Shown: positions 48,006-59,712, counted from the first letter of the stretch. The stretch is DNA of 64,000 nt from Sporodiniella umbellata (GCA_025677835.1 JAIXMR010000091.1:49209-113208); one strand, 5' to 3'. Program-made: numbers and translations. The notes: generated by a model from the letters alone, not told the origin.

Positions 48006-48212
48006 GGATTTTGGTCGTATCTAAAAAACAATTTTTTACGCTCGAAAATTGGTGTCGCGTTTTTTTCAGTAATGTTTTTTTCTTATCACGAGTTTGAGTG
48101 AGAGAATCAAAAGGCTAGACTAATTAAGTCAAATGGTAGAAAAATCAAACCACCTTTTGTAAAACCCGAGAAACCCAGTAATAAGGTACTTCCTGTTATC
48201 ATTTTTTGGTGA
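48006..48212 (+). pseudogene. Decayed alpha/beta hydrolase, first-exon relic
   Basis: Translated in pieces, this stretch follows exon 1 of the hydrolases: LVVSKKQ (for LGVSKED), LENWCRVFF (LENYRLFF), SYHEFE-stop-ENQKARLI (SYHELDKEYREDRMI), then NGRKIKPPFVKPEKPSNKVL and PVIIFW-stop (for IKPKEHNNQVLPVILYM). Frameshifts and stops are present. No HGGG exon follows; a T28 run begins 12 bases further on. It is a second, separate dead copy between C and D. Confidence 0.72.
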
Positions 48213-48220
48213 TTTCTCAA

Positions 48221-48252
<32 letters not shown>

Positions 48253-49271
48253 CAAATCTCTTCGTGGTAAATGAAATCTGTCTATTACTATGATACGACA
48301 ATACAACCATCAGTATAACAGATTTTTTATCATTCACCTTGGATATCTAGTTCATTTTGTAACTTTTAGTTCTCTAACAATAAAAAAAAAAGGGGGGGGG
48401 AGTTGAAGTTTAAAAAATGATAATAAACTCTGGATTAAACACGTCAACTACATATTCAATCAGCACATAAAAATTTAGGCTAAAGGTTTAAACAAGAAAA
48501 TATTGACGATAAAAGCCATATGACTTTTACTTTTTTATGAAAAGGTTCAGCCCCCCCTTTTTTTTTAATCAGTCCATAGTGACAAGAACATATCTGAAAA
48601 AAAATATCAAAGGCATATTTATAGTTAATCCAGAGAGCGCTAGTATAGCACAAGATCGCTCGTATATGAGTAGAAAAAAAAAAAGAGAGAACTTTCATTG
48701 AAAAAACTTCTGATGCTAACTCAATGATGCGCTAGATTTTTGTTTGGCTGCTGCAGATAAGTTTAGAATTTAAAGTAAAAAGGCTCTTGGTTCTAGGATA
48801 AAAAAAAAGTTTGAAAGATAACTATAGGATCGTGTCTATACTTGCCTGTCTGATGAAACTCATGAATTCAAAGCTTTCTTCCCCTGACGGTCTTTCAAAA
48901 AAAAAGGGCTTGTAGACAGTCAAAAAGCGTATGGCTATGTTATTTTGACTGAGATCAACTTTGTCTTTTTCAAAGAGCAATGTTATAGTTTATGTAGGGG
49001 TACTATTGTACTTTTGTGCTAGCTATTAAAGGTATAGAGTAAGAGTACTATACAAAACAAGAGTTTTCTGCAATCTTTTTAAACATGAAAACTACAGCTC
49101 ATACAGGCTACACTGATAATCTAATTTTATGCAAACAAACATTATAGTTTGTAGTAAATGTAGAGCTTCAATGTTCGTGAAATAGCTATATAAGGCATAC
49201 GATGAGTATAGATTTTCTACATTTTTTTTTTTTTTTTTTTTGTAGTTGTTGAGCCATTCACAAGCTAAATC
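48213..49271. other. Upstream region of hydrolase D
   Basis: Intergenic, with a T28 run at about 48225-48252, a G8 run near 48394 and A/T-runs. No other gene seen. Confidence 0.5.
49187..49195 (+). promoter_or_regulatory. TATA-like element of hydrolase D
   Basis: TATATAAGG, 85 bp before the ATG, followed by a T23 run and TTTGTAG that could be a 5'-UTR acceptor or simply a pyrimidine-rich promoter tract. Confidence 0.35.
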
Positions 49272-50402
49272 ATGGCCGTTGACGCTCCTCCTGTTCCTGT
49301 CTCCCAAAAGACGCTTCAGTCAATTGCTGACACACTTGGTGTATCCAAAGAAGAAGCTAGTTCTCTTGATAATCTTCGTAGCTTTTTCATCAAGCTTTCC
49401 GAGCCCCATGTTCTGGATAAAGATCACAGACAAGACAGAACCGTAGAATTTGATGACAAAAAGGTGCTTATTTCTATCATCAAGCCTTTGGGACATGAAA
49501 ACAAAGTACTTCCTGTTATTTTTTACATGTAAGCCTTTTCCCTTCTCTTTTCTTTTTTAACAGGTTGTTGTATATAACCATAGTCATGGTGGAGGTTGGA
49601 TGACATGCGACTATATAGTTAACAACCAAATGGTGCATGAGGTAAGGGAACTTTTTTTTTTTTTTTTTTTTTAAAAAAAAGGGTTTTTGTTTTATCAGCT
49701 TGCCAATCGTGCAAATGCCTATATTGTATTTCCGCACTATACATTTAGTCCTGAAGTAAAGCACCCTGTAGCTCTGGAAGAGTGCTATGCAGCTCTTCAG
49801 TGGGTTAAGGAGAATGGGGAAACTCTCAACTTTGATCTCTCTCGTTTATCTGTTGCAGGTGACTCTGCAGGTGGAAACTTGAGTGCAGCTATTTCAAGTA
49901 AGACGAAACAAAGTTAAAAAAAGCCTAACTTTGGCTCTTGCTTTTATTAGTTCTTTGTAACCGAAAAAAAGATAATTGTATCAAGCAACAGGTGATTGTT
50001 TACCCTGTTACAGATCATGACTTTGAAAAAGAGTCCTACAAACAATATGGAGACGTTGATCTTTTGAATACGGCTACCCTAAAGTACATGTGGGATAGTC
50101 ATGTAGAAAACGAGCAAGATTATGAAAGCCCGCTTTTATGTCCTGCACGTGCTAGTGATAGCGACATGCTGGGTTTACCGCCCGCATTGGTGATTTCTGC
50201 TCAAGAGGATATCTTGCGCGATGAAACTGAAGAATATGCCGTGAAATTGAAGCAAGCCAATGTGGATACCACGTCCATTCGTATTAACAATATCGCCCAC
50301 GGCTTTTTTGCTTTTGCTTTACCTAAACTCTGCCCAGAATCTATTTTTACGATACAGATCATTGCGGGTTGGTTGCAAGAAAAGTGGTTTCCAAAGTATT
50401 AG
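49272..50402 (+). CDS. Alpha/beta hydrolase, HSL family (copy D)
   Basis: Four exons: 49272-49528, 49584-49641, 49699-49897, 49951-50402; 321 residues. HGGGWMTCD (oxyanion hole), AGDSAGGNLSAAI (Ser), SAQEDILRDETEEYAVKL (acid), IAHGFFAFALP (His). Middle exons are 58 and 199 nt as in A-C. Its protein is the most diverged of the plus-strand copies. Intron 2 holds a T21A8 tract. The gene converges on SYG1/XPR1 with only 31 bp between the two stop codons, so the transcripts probably overlap at their 3' ends. Confidence 0.92.
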
Positions 50403-50433
50403 GATAAATAAAGAAAGCTCTATTTTTATTTGA

Positions 50434-53400
50434 CTAATCACTATCGTCCTCATCATCGTCGTCGTCTTCTTCTAATTCTTCTTCTGTGCCGCTTCCGTCC
50501 AGTGTGCGAGAGCGAATACTTTCGAGGACAAGGCCTACCTTTGAAGCCTTGTGGTTTAAACTCTTGGCGAGGTCAACCTCGACTTGCTTTTCATCTAGAT
50601 CTGGTTTATTTTCGAAATCCCTACGACCATAGAAAGAGCCAATAGGCTCAGTAGAAACAATAGCCGATGCGTGACTTGAATGGATATCGACAGGTAATTG
50701 AATGCGACCTTCCTCTTGGTCGGTGAAAGTCTTGCTGATTTCAGAGAAAGCGAATGGCAAAGGAATTTCTTTAATAGCATGATAATTGCCACAGTTATTG
50801 ATATGCTAATTTTGAATGAGCTTTTTTTTTTTTTTTTTTTTTTTTTAGGTTTCTCTTTACTTCTTTTTCCAATCTAAAAAAGTTCCATTGGATACGGCGA
50901 TACACCTCTAATAAAGCCACCATAAAACTTACTGTATCACTTGATGCAGATGTGATTAGAATGTTAAGAGTCCATGCAAACCTCAACAGGATATTGATAG
51001 GCATTGCTAGGTAATATGTCTATCAAATGATAAGTGGTTGTTCATGGTACGTTTGTATTTACCCATTTGTAAAACACTAGGTCGTCACGTAATAAAAAGT
51101 GTTTACTTTTATTTTCTAATAGTCCCCAATCCATTTTGACATCCCAAGCGGAAGTATAGATAGAGCTTATAGTACAGCATACTATCCAGATAATGTCCAT
51201 AACGAGTGTATCTATTTGGGGGGGTTTTTTTTTTTAAAAAAAAAAAGCAAGTTGTGTATTTGTTTTTTTTTTTTTTTTTTTTTTTTTTTTGGTAATTTAC
51301 TATGCATCCTTCTGAATCCGGTGACTAAAGCAGCCAAGATGCTAGTGACGTATTTCAGGCCGTTAACCAAATGAACTTTTTCTTTTGAATCTTTGTAACG
51401 ACGAAGACATTGAAGTAGACGCCACCAGGGAGGTAATGAGGCCAAGAAGGGAGTAAACCAAAAGAGTTTGACGGGACAGTTGTCGCCAAAGTCCAACCAA
51501 TGATAGACGTAAGCACAAAAAAAGTAAGAGATGGTCCAAAAGGAATAGGCCAGACTGTTGAGTTCATCTGCAATAAAGAAATCTCTGAATTCGACTGGAA
51601 AGCAATAACTGAACACGATCCGACCCAACGTATTACAGAGCCAACGTCTGGAAGAGGCGTAAAGGATTGGAAAAGGACAGGTGAGGATGGCCATGGAGAG
51701 TACAAAGAAGATCAAGGGGCATAGTTCGGAAGGGACTGCGGGTGCAAACATTTGTGAGAAATCAATGTACATGATGACTGAGAAAATCAAAAGCATCAAC
51801 GAAGGTAGCTTTTACAAGAAAAATCAATCAAGGGGCTCCATCGGTGCTGGTATGGATCCTCTTACCTCTGCAAACTCATGATAATCCATATTGTTTCTTG
51901 GATCCAACTCAAAAATGAATTTATAGCTGATCTGACAACGTGTCCAAACAAGTGTATTCAACGAAAAACCCAAACAGAACAGAATAGGTAGAAAGAAACA
52001 AGCATAGATCTGAAGACTAAAGTACATGTTTGGCATCTTTTCCTGGACGCTTGGATCCAATGCCAACTGGATCACTCGAGAAAACAAGGCCACCGTCAAG
52101 CCAATATAAAATCCAATTCTCCATGAAGCAGGCGTATAGTGCTTTTTGAAAGAGTTTAATTAAAATAATCAATGCCTACCTCCAATTTTTATTATTTATT
52201 TACCTCATCTTTTTCTGGTATTCTAAGCTGTGTCATACCCTTTCTTCGATGACCATGAGCAAATTCTTGAACATAGAGTTCCTTTATGAAAACGAAAAAA
52301 CAGAGTGATAATAGGTAAGTTGAATACTTTTTGGCGATTCTTTTTATATACCTCTGTTTCATTTAGAATGTCTTCGATGGTATGAGATTTGACCCAATGG
52401 TATTCACTCATTTTCTGCGTGTAGAGTTTACTGGCTTTCCATCCTGCGGTCTGAGACTCAATAATTGAGATTCCGATACCTTGATGGGTGGATGTTTCTT
52501 ACCTTATCAAACTTTTTGAGGATTTTTCCAAATCCTGTTTCGTTGAGAGTCTAAATATATATATATAAAAAGAGAGAGAGAGAGAAAGAGAGAGAGGGAA
52601 AAAAGGTATGGTATTGACACACCCATTTTCTATTATTATTATTATTATTTTTATTTTTTTTGATTTACCTTGTATGATTTCAGAAGCTCCAAACTACGAT
52701 AGAATTCAGTGATGGCTTTTTTTAATCGACTTCTGGCCAACTAGAGCAAACAGTGAGTCAATGGAAAAGAAATGCAAGAGATCTACTTACGTTATAGTTA
52801 AGATGATTGGTACCGTTGTATTTGATACTAGGCGGTAAACTGGGTAGGTTAGGTAAAGTAGAGGTGGTGGAATCTCTTCTGAACCAGTGATGAAAATGAA
52901 AGGCATGTTGGATCGTATTAGACTCTTCGTCGCAAGACTAAAACAGAATACGGTTTGAATACCTACCGATCTATGTATTCTAAAGACTTACATCCACACG
53001 AGAAAGTTTGAAGGCATACCCTTTGATGATTTTCACTTGCATCTCTAAAGCCTCAAACTTCACCTCGGCTTCTTTCTCTTTGGCTATGTTACACATGGTC
53101 ATCATGGTGTTAGGGCTTATGTATTAAAAGTACCGTCGTAAAATTCAGCAATTGTTTTCATATTATCGTCAAGAGAATGAAAGAAATCAAGTTCGGGTTC
53201 ACTTGCAAATTTCAATACTTGATCCAAGACTGAGCGTTGGCTATCACGTTCTGTTTAGGTAGTATGAAAACGAGTCCTTTTGAAATAAGGCGTTTTTTTT
53301 TTTTTTTTTTTTTTTTTTGGGTTACCAAACTCAGTGTCTGACAAGGTCGAAACGTCTTCTGTTGAATGTCCAGGTGTCATACTATAGAATCCTCTTCGGT

Positions 53401-53679
53401 TCTCGAGCGTAGACGATTGGGCTCTGGAAATAGCCGTGTGCTTTCGACTGTCTCTAACAGAGGGATGAAGGTTCTCCATGGTGTTAATGGCAAGATCGAG
53501 TTCATGTTCTTCGCGATCGCTATGTTGTCTACGATACTATAGCGTGGTCAGCTGAATCTTTCTTTCTTTCTACATACTTTTTCAATCGTTTTTAATTTCT
53601 TCTTGAGATTTTTGTAGTGGATATAAGCCCTTCTCCATTCAGGCACACTTTCTGTTTCAAGACACTTTGCAAACTTCAT
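50434..53679 (-). CDS. SYG1: SPX-EXS phosphate exporter (SYG1/XPR1 type)
   Basis: Multi-pass membrane protein with an inositol-pyrophosphate-sensing SPX domain; animal XPR1 exports phosphate. Fourteen exons on the minus strand: 53679-53578, 53536-53326, 53250-53134, 53083-52992, 52937-52791, 52740-52669, 52550-52503, 52450-52352, 52281-52204, 52141-51866, 51808-51301, 51211-51063, 51019-50861, 50805-50434; 809 residues. SPX starts MKFAKCLETESVPEWRRAYI and ends near LNETGFGKILKKFDK. Membrane helices begin about residue 330. The EXS domain includes TPFLASLPPWWRLLQCLRRY, SAWDVKMDWGLL and LLRFAWTLNILITS. The tail is very acidic (EEDDDDDEDDSD). Introns contain (GA)n, (TTA)n, T11A11 and runs of more than 20 A/T. 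Confidence 0.93.
52551..52668. repeat. Simple repeats in SYG1 intron
   Basis: Intron 6 of the SYG1-like gene is nearly all simple sequence: (AT)n, then (GA)n at about 52571-52597, then (TTA)n at about 52631-52650 and a T-run. Confidence 0.85.
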
Positions 53680-54065
53680 TTATTCTTTGTAATAAATAAG
53701 CTTTGGCTTATGAAACAGTAAGGTTGCTAAGCAAAAAAAAAAAAAAAAAAAAAGAAAAAAAGAAAAGTGTTTTTGACATGCAATTTATTTGTTTCCTAGC
53801 TGTGTTTGAACTATTTGCAGTGATGTTTTAATGCAACTCTATCAACCTCTTTCAGAAGCAAATCTAAGGCTGTATATGTTTTCTTGGTGTTGATACGGAA
53901 CCGATTGAGTTGTTTAGAAATAAAATGAATAATGAATTTTTCTCCTCTGGATGGTTAAAGAATGTTTCTTATTGTTTATTTTGATGTAGGCTAAAAGAAC
54001 CGTCACGCTTCTATCCATTGATGCAAGTCTATTTTTTTTTTTTTCTAGATCTCTCTTTCTTTAGA
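53680..54065. other. Divergent spacer between SYG1 and TFIIIC subunit
   Basis: Shared promoter region of two divergent genes with an A22-type run near 53731-53752. CTAG/TTTAG strings just before the ATG at 54066 could be acceptors of a 5'-UTR intron. Confidence 0.45.
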
Positions 54066-54422
54066 ATGACCAAACGATCGGAAGCGGTTGGTTTGCCAGC
54101 ACCTACTGAAAAAATAAGTGAAGCAAGTGAAGGACCGGATGCTGAAAGTTTATTGGATACCGAAGAGATTTACACTCGAGTTGTTTATAAAGAGGTTCAT
54201 GCGGACATGAACGAATGGGATGAGGTCAAAGAAAGGTAGAGAAAGAGAAGGCAGCTGAACGCGACTGACAGTATCCAGCGAAGCGTTACCTTATTTACCG
54301 ACGAGAAAAGAAGAAGTGAATATCAATGTGGGGATCAAAGAAAAGACAAAGATAAAAGTGCCTTTGCTTGGTTTTATTAAGCTAGGTAAGGATTAAGCTT
54401 ACTCCCAAAAGGCCTTTGCCAA

Positions 54423-54456
<34 letters not shown>

Positions 54457-55983
54457 GAGGATCATTTTCAATACAAGAAAGGTTATATTCTCAATACGGG
54501 TGGCAATACATGGGGACTTGATTTTGTACCCAAAGTAGCAGGAGAAGAATCCGATCGGTATGTACAATACCTTGCCGTTTCCGGTTACAGAGGGGCATCC
54601 GAAGAACATATGGGACTGGACGAAATCCAGCCAGAAGGCGAGTATCAGAATTGTATTCAGCTATGGAAATTGCGATTGTCGGCACGACAAAAGCAAGAGG
54701 ATCCTGTGCTGGCTCTATGCATCTTGCACGATTTTGGCGTGGTCTATGACTTGAAGTGGTGTCCGTACGGTACTTATGAAGAGGTAAACCTTCCCCTCCC
54801 CCTCCCTTTTATATATATATAAATCAAAAGCGCTGAACATCAATTGCTGGTTAGAGATCAGAGGAGGGATTAGCCAAGTTGGGCATTCTGGCCATAGCCT
54901 GTGGGGATGGTACGATTCGAACCTTGGTCGTACCTCATCCGGCGGCGATACGATCGACCGAAAAAACGATATACTGTAAGTACGTTTGCTTTGCTCCCGA
55001 GGGTCAGGTACTAACCCCTCTCTCGAAAACAGTACGTGTCAAAAAGGCGCGTGCGACTCTCTTCAGTCATTTCTCAAGACCGCTGTCTATCGATTGGGGA
55101 GGCCATCAAAAGCTGGCATCGACCGGTACTGCTGGCGATCTGACCCTTTGGAATATGCAGTCAGCGCTGACGCGACCTTCTGACGTGTACGGCCAACACC
55201 TGATCAGCGCCAGTATGGTATTGGATTCGCCTGGCAAGTCCGTGGCTTGGCGTGGGCGGGTCGATGGCCGTTTGGTGACGCTGGCCGGTCTGGATGGCCA
55301 AGCGCGGGTGGTGGATGTGTTGGATCCGCAGGTGCCATTTACAATGAGCCGCTCGCGAGGACCGATCCACACCACTGCATGGGCGGGGCATTCCCATATG
55401 ATGCTTCAGTCGTCTGCGGATGACACGGTTCGGTTTCTATCGTACAGTGCCAGTCTCGCCCAGTGTTTCTGCAGGTTTTGCTCGGTGCCTGGTACTGTCT
55501 GGGATTTGGCGGTGTCTGAGCATCACGGCCATGTCTCGATTGTGAACGCAACCGGATGGAATATCCTTCTGAACGTGTATCAAAAGAAAAAGAGATCCAA
55601 GGTAAATATCACATAGACTTCTAGCCCGCTTATCCATCCCTCTCCTAGCCCTTGCTTATTTACGTTGCCTACAAATTATGCTTTCATGAACCCACCAACA
55701 CATTTACCTATGTTGATGGCATAGGCGTCCTCTTGCCTGACGAACTGGAAAACATGCCACGTTACGAACTTTTCAGTACACCCGAAGTAGCTATTCAAAA
55801 AGTAAGTCAAATCCTCTATAAAAAAAAAAAAAAAAAGTGAGATTCTAGGTTGCCCTTCACACTAAAAAAAACAAAAAGAGTGCTTGGAACCCCAATCGAT
55901 CCACCTCAGGCTTTGTGGCAACTGCAGGATCAGCTGGTCTTTGCAGAATTGAATTTGAAGGAAGGGGTTCGGGTTGGCAATAG
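54066..55983 (+). CDS. TFIIIC WD40 subunit (GTF3C2/Sfc6-like)
   Basis: WD40 subunit of the RNA polymerase III factor TFIIIC, which binds B boxes of tRNA genes. Seven exons: 54066-54235, 54279-54385, 54458-54783, 54855-54975, 55033-55601, 55649-55801, 55849-55983; 526 residues. Family-like blocks are GGNTWGLDFVPKVAG, QLWKLRLSAR, ILHDFGVVYDLKWCPYG, LGILAIACGDGTIRTL, PLSIDWGGHQKLASTGTAGD and the terminal SAWNPNRSTSGFVATAGSAG. Intron 4 (54976-55032) is 57 bp, has no stop and keeps frame, but has GTAAGT, a perfect TACTAAC branch site and CAG, so I treat it as an intron. Intron 2 carries T15A17. Exons from here on are much richer in G+C than those to the left. Confidence 0.82.
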
Positions 55984-56223
55984 AGATCAGGATGTGTATA
56001 GTATTTTCTCAATAAAAACCACGGGTCAAACTGTGGTTTATTTCTATTTTTTTTTTTTTTTTTTTTTTAATCTTTTTGATCGCCCAATCCAGGGGAAGTA
56101 TTGGTTGGAATGGTGATGGTGATGAACTGCAGTTGTTGTTTTATGGCTACGTAATAAAGCATCCGAGGTGAATAAATAGCCTTTTTTTTTTTTTTTTTTT
56201 TTTGTTATTGTTATTCTTGAGAA

Positions 56224-57469
56224 ATGCAATCGATTTTGGATAACGATGTGTACAAGTTTACGATGCAACAAGCGATTTTCAAATACTATCCAGAGCCGAT
56301 TCCGGTTGTCTATGAATTTACGAATCGACGGCCTGAACAAAAGTTGAACGTAGCAGCGATTGAATGGCTCAAGCGAGAGATTGAGGGTAAGGCGATACGA
56401 AAAAAAAAAGAAGAAGCTAAAGTGAATAGGACTGAGCGCGTTGGTATTGAGCGAGAAAGAAGCCAGGTTTCTGGAGAGTCTTGGGTATTTTGATAAGGCG
56501 TATATCGAGTACTTGTCAAGGCATCGTTTCCGACCTTCAGCACAGGTCAAGTTAGGGTACGATGTGCAGACAAGTGCGCTTGAGCTAAAAATCCAGGGTC
56601 AGTGGCTAGAGACGATTCTTTACGAGGTACCGCTGTTGGCACTTGTGTCAGAAGCTTACTATCGCCATGTGGACCTGGACTGGGACCGTGCAGGTCAAGA
56701 AGAGCTGGCAGAAAGCAAAGCTGAACAGTTGGCAAGTGAAGGGTGCCAGTTTCTGGAGTTTGGGACCCGTCGTCGGCGTGATTTCGAGGCGCAGGCCACG
56801 GTGGTGCGAAGGTTGCGGGCGATGAACGGGGGTGGTGGTACGTTTGTGGGCACCTGCAATCTACATCTGGCACGGATCTATGAGGTGAAGCCGGTGGGCA
56901 CGGTAGCACACGAGTTCTTTATGGCAGTTTCTGCCCTCAGCGGGTTGACAAGCGCCAATCGAGAGGCGCTCAAGGTATGGCGGACGGTGTATCCAAACCA
57001 GCTAGGGATTGCGCTGACGGATACTTTTACGACGGATGTGTTCCTGCGTGACTTTGACCGCACGCTGGCGATGGACTACGAAGGCGTACGGCAAGATTCA
57101 GGTGACCCTTTTGCGTTTGCAGAGAGGATGGTCAAACACTATCGCTCGCTGGGCATCCAGCCAGACAGCAAGCGGATCGTATTTTCGGACGGGCTGGATG
57201 TCGCTTTGGCCGTTCGACTTCAGCATCATGCAGAGGGCTTAGGCATTGGTTGTAGCTTTGGCATCGGCACTTTCTTTACCAACGATTTTCCAAAAAAAAG
57301 CCGTCCAGAACACAAAAGCCAGAGTCTGAGCATCGTCATCAAGCTTAGGGAATGCAACGGAAAGCGAGTGGTCAAGTTAAGTGACGATCCTAGCAAACAC
57401 AGCGCTGATAAGGAGACAATCCAAGCCGTTCAGAAAGAATTGGGTATGCCAGTTGAGAAAAAAATGTAG
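56224..57469 (+). CDS. NPT1: Nicotinate phosphoribosyltransferase
   Basis: Joins nicotinate to PRPP to make nicotinate mononucleotide in NAD salvage. Two exons (56224-56386, 56430-57469) give 400 residues. Family signs: SILDNDVYKFTMQQAIFKY at the start, then EFTNRRPEQ, LEFGTRRRRDFEAQ, FVGTCNLHLARIYEVKPVGT followed by VAHEF (the phosphorylated His), RQDSGDPFAFAERM, and the substrate loop IGTFFTNDFPKK. Typical fungal length is about 400-430. Codons are GC-rich. A T22 run sits just before the ATG; spacing to the TFIIIC gene is 240 bp. Confidence 0.94.
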
Positions 57470-57601
57470 TTAATTGTTCAATTTCCTAATTAAGCAAACA
57501 CTTCATGGTGCTACAAAAAAAAAAAAAAAAAAAAGAAAGAAAAAAATCGTTTTCCATTTTTTATTGTTTTTATTTCTTTCCCTCTTTAATTTTCGTTGAG
57601 G

Positions 57602-58000
57602 ATGGAAACCAGAAAAGTAAGAGAGTAGGTTTGAACCAATAAAATAACACGATTCCCTCTAGCCCATTCGATTTTCTGTACTCAAAGTACAGCTTGAACA
57701 GCTAGTACAACAGTATGATGTCAGCAGGAGAGGAGTGATCTTTACCAGAGACGTATTGACGTTGATTGACCGATTTGAGACGAATAAGCAGATGGTACTT
57801 TTATCGGACGATCAAAAGAAAGCCATTCTGCCTTATACAAAGAGCAACCCGGACTTGGAAATGACACCAGACGATATTCTCCATCTGCTTAAACTGGTCT
57901 GCGCCAGTCCTCAGCTTTCCCTTTCCGCCCCCACCCAGACCTCGATCCAGGCCTGCACCGCTTGGAAACGAAGGTTATCGCTTTCCAACAAACCACGCGT

Positions 58001-58038
<38 letters not shown>

Positions 58039-58387
58039 TTCAGAAAGTAGAAAGAAGAAAAAGGCTTATCCCGTTTTAGGAGCCGTTGAAACACGAGGAA
58101 GAGGCGGAGGAGCTAGCCAGGCCCACCGACATAGCCATAGAGCAGCAGCACACATCAACGCAAGACCTTGCCCGGTACTATCGACGCTCGCTTGCCCTCA
58201 CGCAACGTTTAAAATCATCCGAGAAAAGTCTAGCGCACATGACACGTGACAACGAAGATCGTATCCTTCAACTCCAAACCAACGTGGATGACATGCATCT
58301 GGAAGTGGTCAAACAACGAAAAGAGATTCAAGAATACAAAGGCAAAGAACAAAAGAGTCTTGAACAGATAAGCGCTGTAAGCCTAAC

Positions 58388-58438
<51 letters not shown>

Positions 58439-59607
58439 AAAAAAAAAAAAAAAAAAGCTGATCCCAACCGCTTAGCTTGAACATCATATTTCTCAAATCC
58501 AACGTTCAGAAACAGACCAGAAACAAGTGCATCTATCGATCAAGGGATTATTTGATGAAAAATGTGGTATATAAAAGAGCCTTTCTCTTACTAGCGCCAT
58601 GCTCATACCTTCTTAGTGGAAACACAAGCACTCCAGGAACTTTTAAAAGACAAAGAGGCCAGGCTGGTCCGTACCGAGAGTCGACTGTCAAGTTTTCAAC
58701 AAGAAGTGCAGAGTCTGGGGCGGGAGAGAAAACGGCTGGAGGGACTTCAGAAGGATCTCGAGTTAGAATTGACCAGTTCTGCCCGAGCGCATCAACAGTT
58801 GGCAGAACAACGGTCAGAAAACAAGAAGCTAAAGAGGATGATTGATAGTCTCAAGACGGATCTGGACGAAGCGCTGTTGTTGAACGAAAATGAGTTTAAC
58901 CCCACCCAAGGAACATGGATCAAGAGTTTGGAGACCGAGTTGGATCAAGAAGTAAGGCCTAAACGTTGACCTAATCCATTCCCCCACTCTGTTTGTTTTG
59001 ACCTACGTGTAGGAAAAGTTAAAGACCGTACTGGATGAAAAGGATTATTATAAATCGATTGCTACCGAAGCCAAAGAAGATCTGGACCGGGTGCAACATG
59101 AACTCGAATACCTTAAAAAAGCCCTCAAGAACGAAAACCAGTCGTTGGTTCATCACCTCAGCAAACTGAACGCCTCCTTGATCCCGCCCAAAGACCCTTG
59201 GGCTCAATCCAGAGTGAGCCGTCGTGCAGGTAAAGGAAAGAAACGGACCGTTCAGGATTACCATGAAGTACGTGGCACTCTAAAGCCCAATGCATTCATC
59301 TAACCACGCTTTCTAGCGTCTCGGTGCCATCGTCTCCACCTCCCCTCTCGTACTACCACCTCCCCCAAGCGTCATGACCCGTAAAGATGATCGGATCGTC
59401 ACCCATACCGTCACCTTTGCCCTCTATACCGTCCTGGTCTATTTCTTTGGTATCATCACCTCTACGTTTCTTATGGAAGGCCAGACCGATCTCTCTGCTG
59501 CCCTTGCTGCTGCTGCTTCTGCTGAACCCAAAAGTAAAGTTTGGGAAATCGTCTTTTATTGGCTACAGAAAGTCTTGGTAGAACCACAAGGTTTACCTGT
59601 TTCTTGA
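57602..59607 (+). CDS. Coiled-coil protein with C-terminal membrane anchor (KASH-like?)
   Basis: Seven exons: 57602-57616, 57663-58001, 58080-58376, 58476-58566, 58617-58951, 59013-59267, 59317-59607; 540 residues. An N-terminal helical domain (~6-115) starts RFSVLKVQLEQLVQQYDVSR; residues ~120-400 are coiled coil (LQTNVDDMHLEVVKQRKEI, RLSSFQQEVQSLGRERKRL, DRVQHELEYLKKALKNENQ); one TM segment at ~460-482 (TFALYTVLVYFFGIITSTF) leaves a tail of about 55 residues ending GLPVS. A long coiled coil with one C-terminal anchor and a short lumenal tail is the layout of KASH proteins such as fission yeast Kms1/Kms2, but I could not confirm the family. The first exon codes only 5 residues. Intron 3 (58377-58475) is almost pure A. 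Confidence 0.7.
58389..58456. repeat. Poly-A tract (49 A, C, 18 A) in an intron
   Basis: Fills most of intron 3 of the coiled-coil gene. Length in the source genome is uncertain because such tracts are error-prone in sequencing. Confidence 0.9.
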
Positions 59608-59676
59608 ACATGCTTCTTCTTCTTCTTCTTGTTATTATTATTATTATTATTATTCATCTTTTTTTTTTTTTTTTAA

Positions 59677-59712
<36 letters not shown>

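Noticed and set aside
39635..50402. Hydrolases considered as recent bacterial transfers, since HSL-type esterases are common in bacteria
   Set aside because: All copies share three introns at the same positions and eukaryotic splice signals, and base composition fits their neighbours.
51500..51881. Plus-strand frames inside SYG1
   Set aside because: Lie antisense to the EXS-domain exons, which have clear homology.
55106..55637. Long minus-strand frames in the TFIIIC gene, and similar ones in the NAPRT and thiolase genes
   Set aside because: Arise because GC-rich codons reduce stop codons on the reverse strand; no family features.
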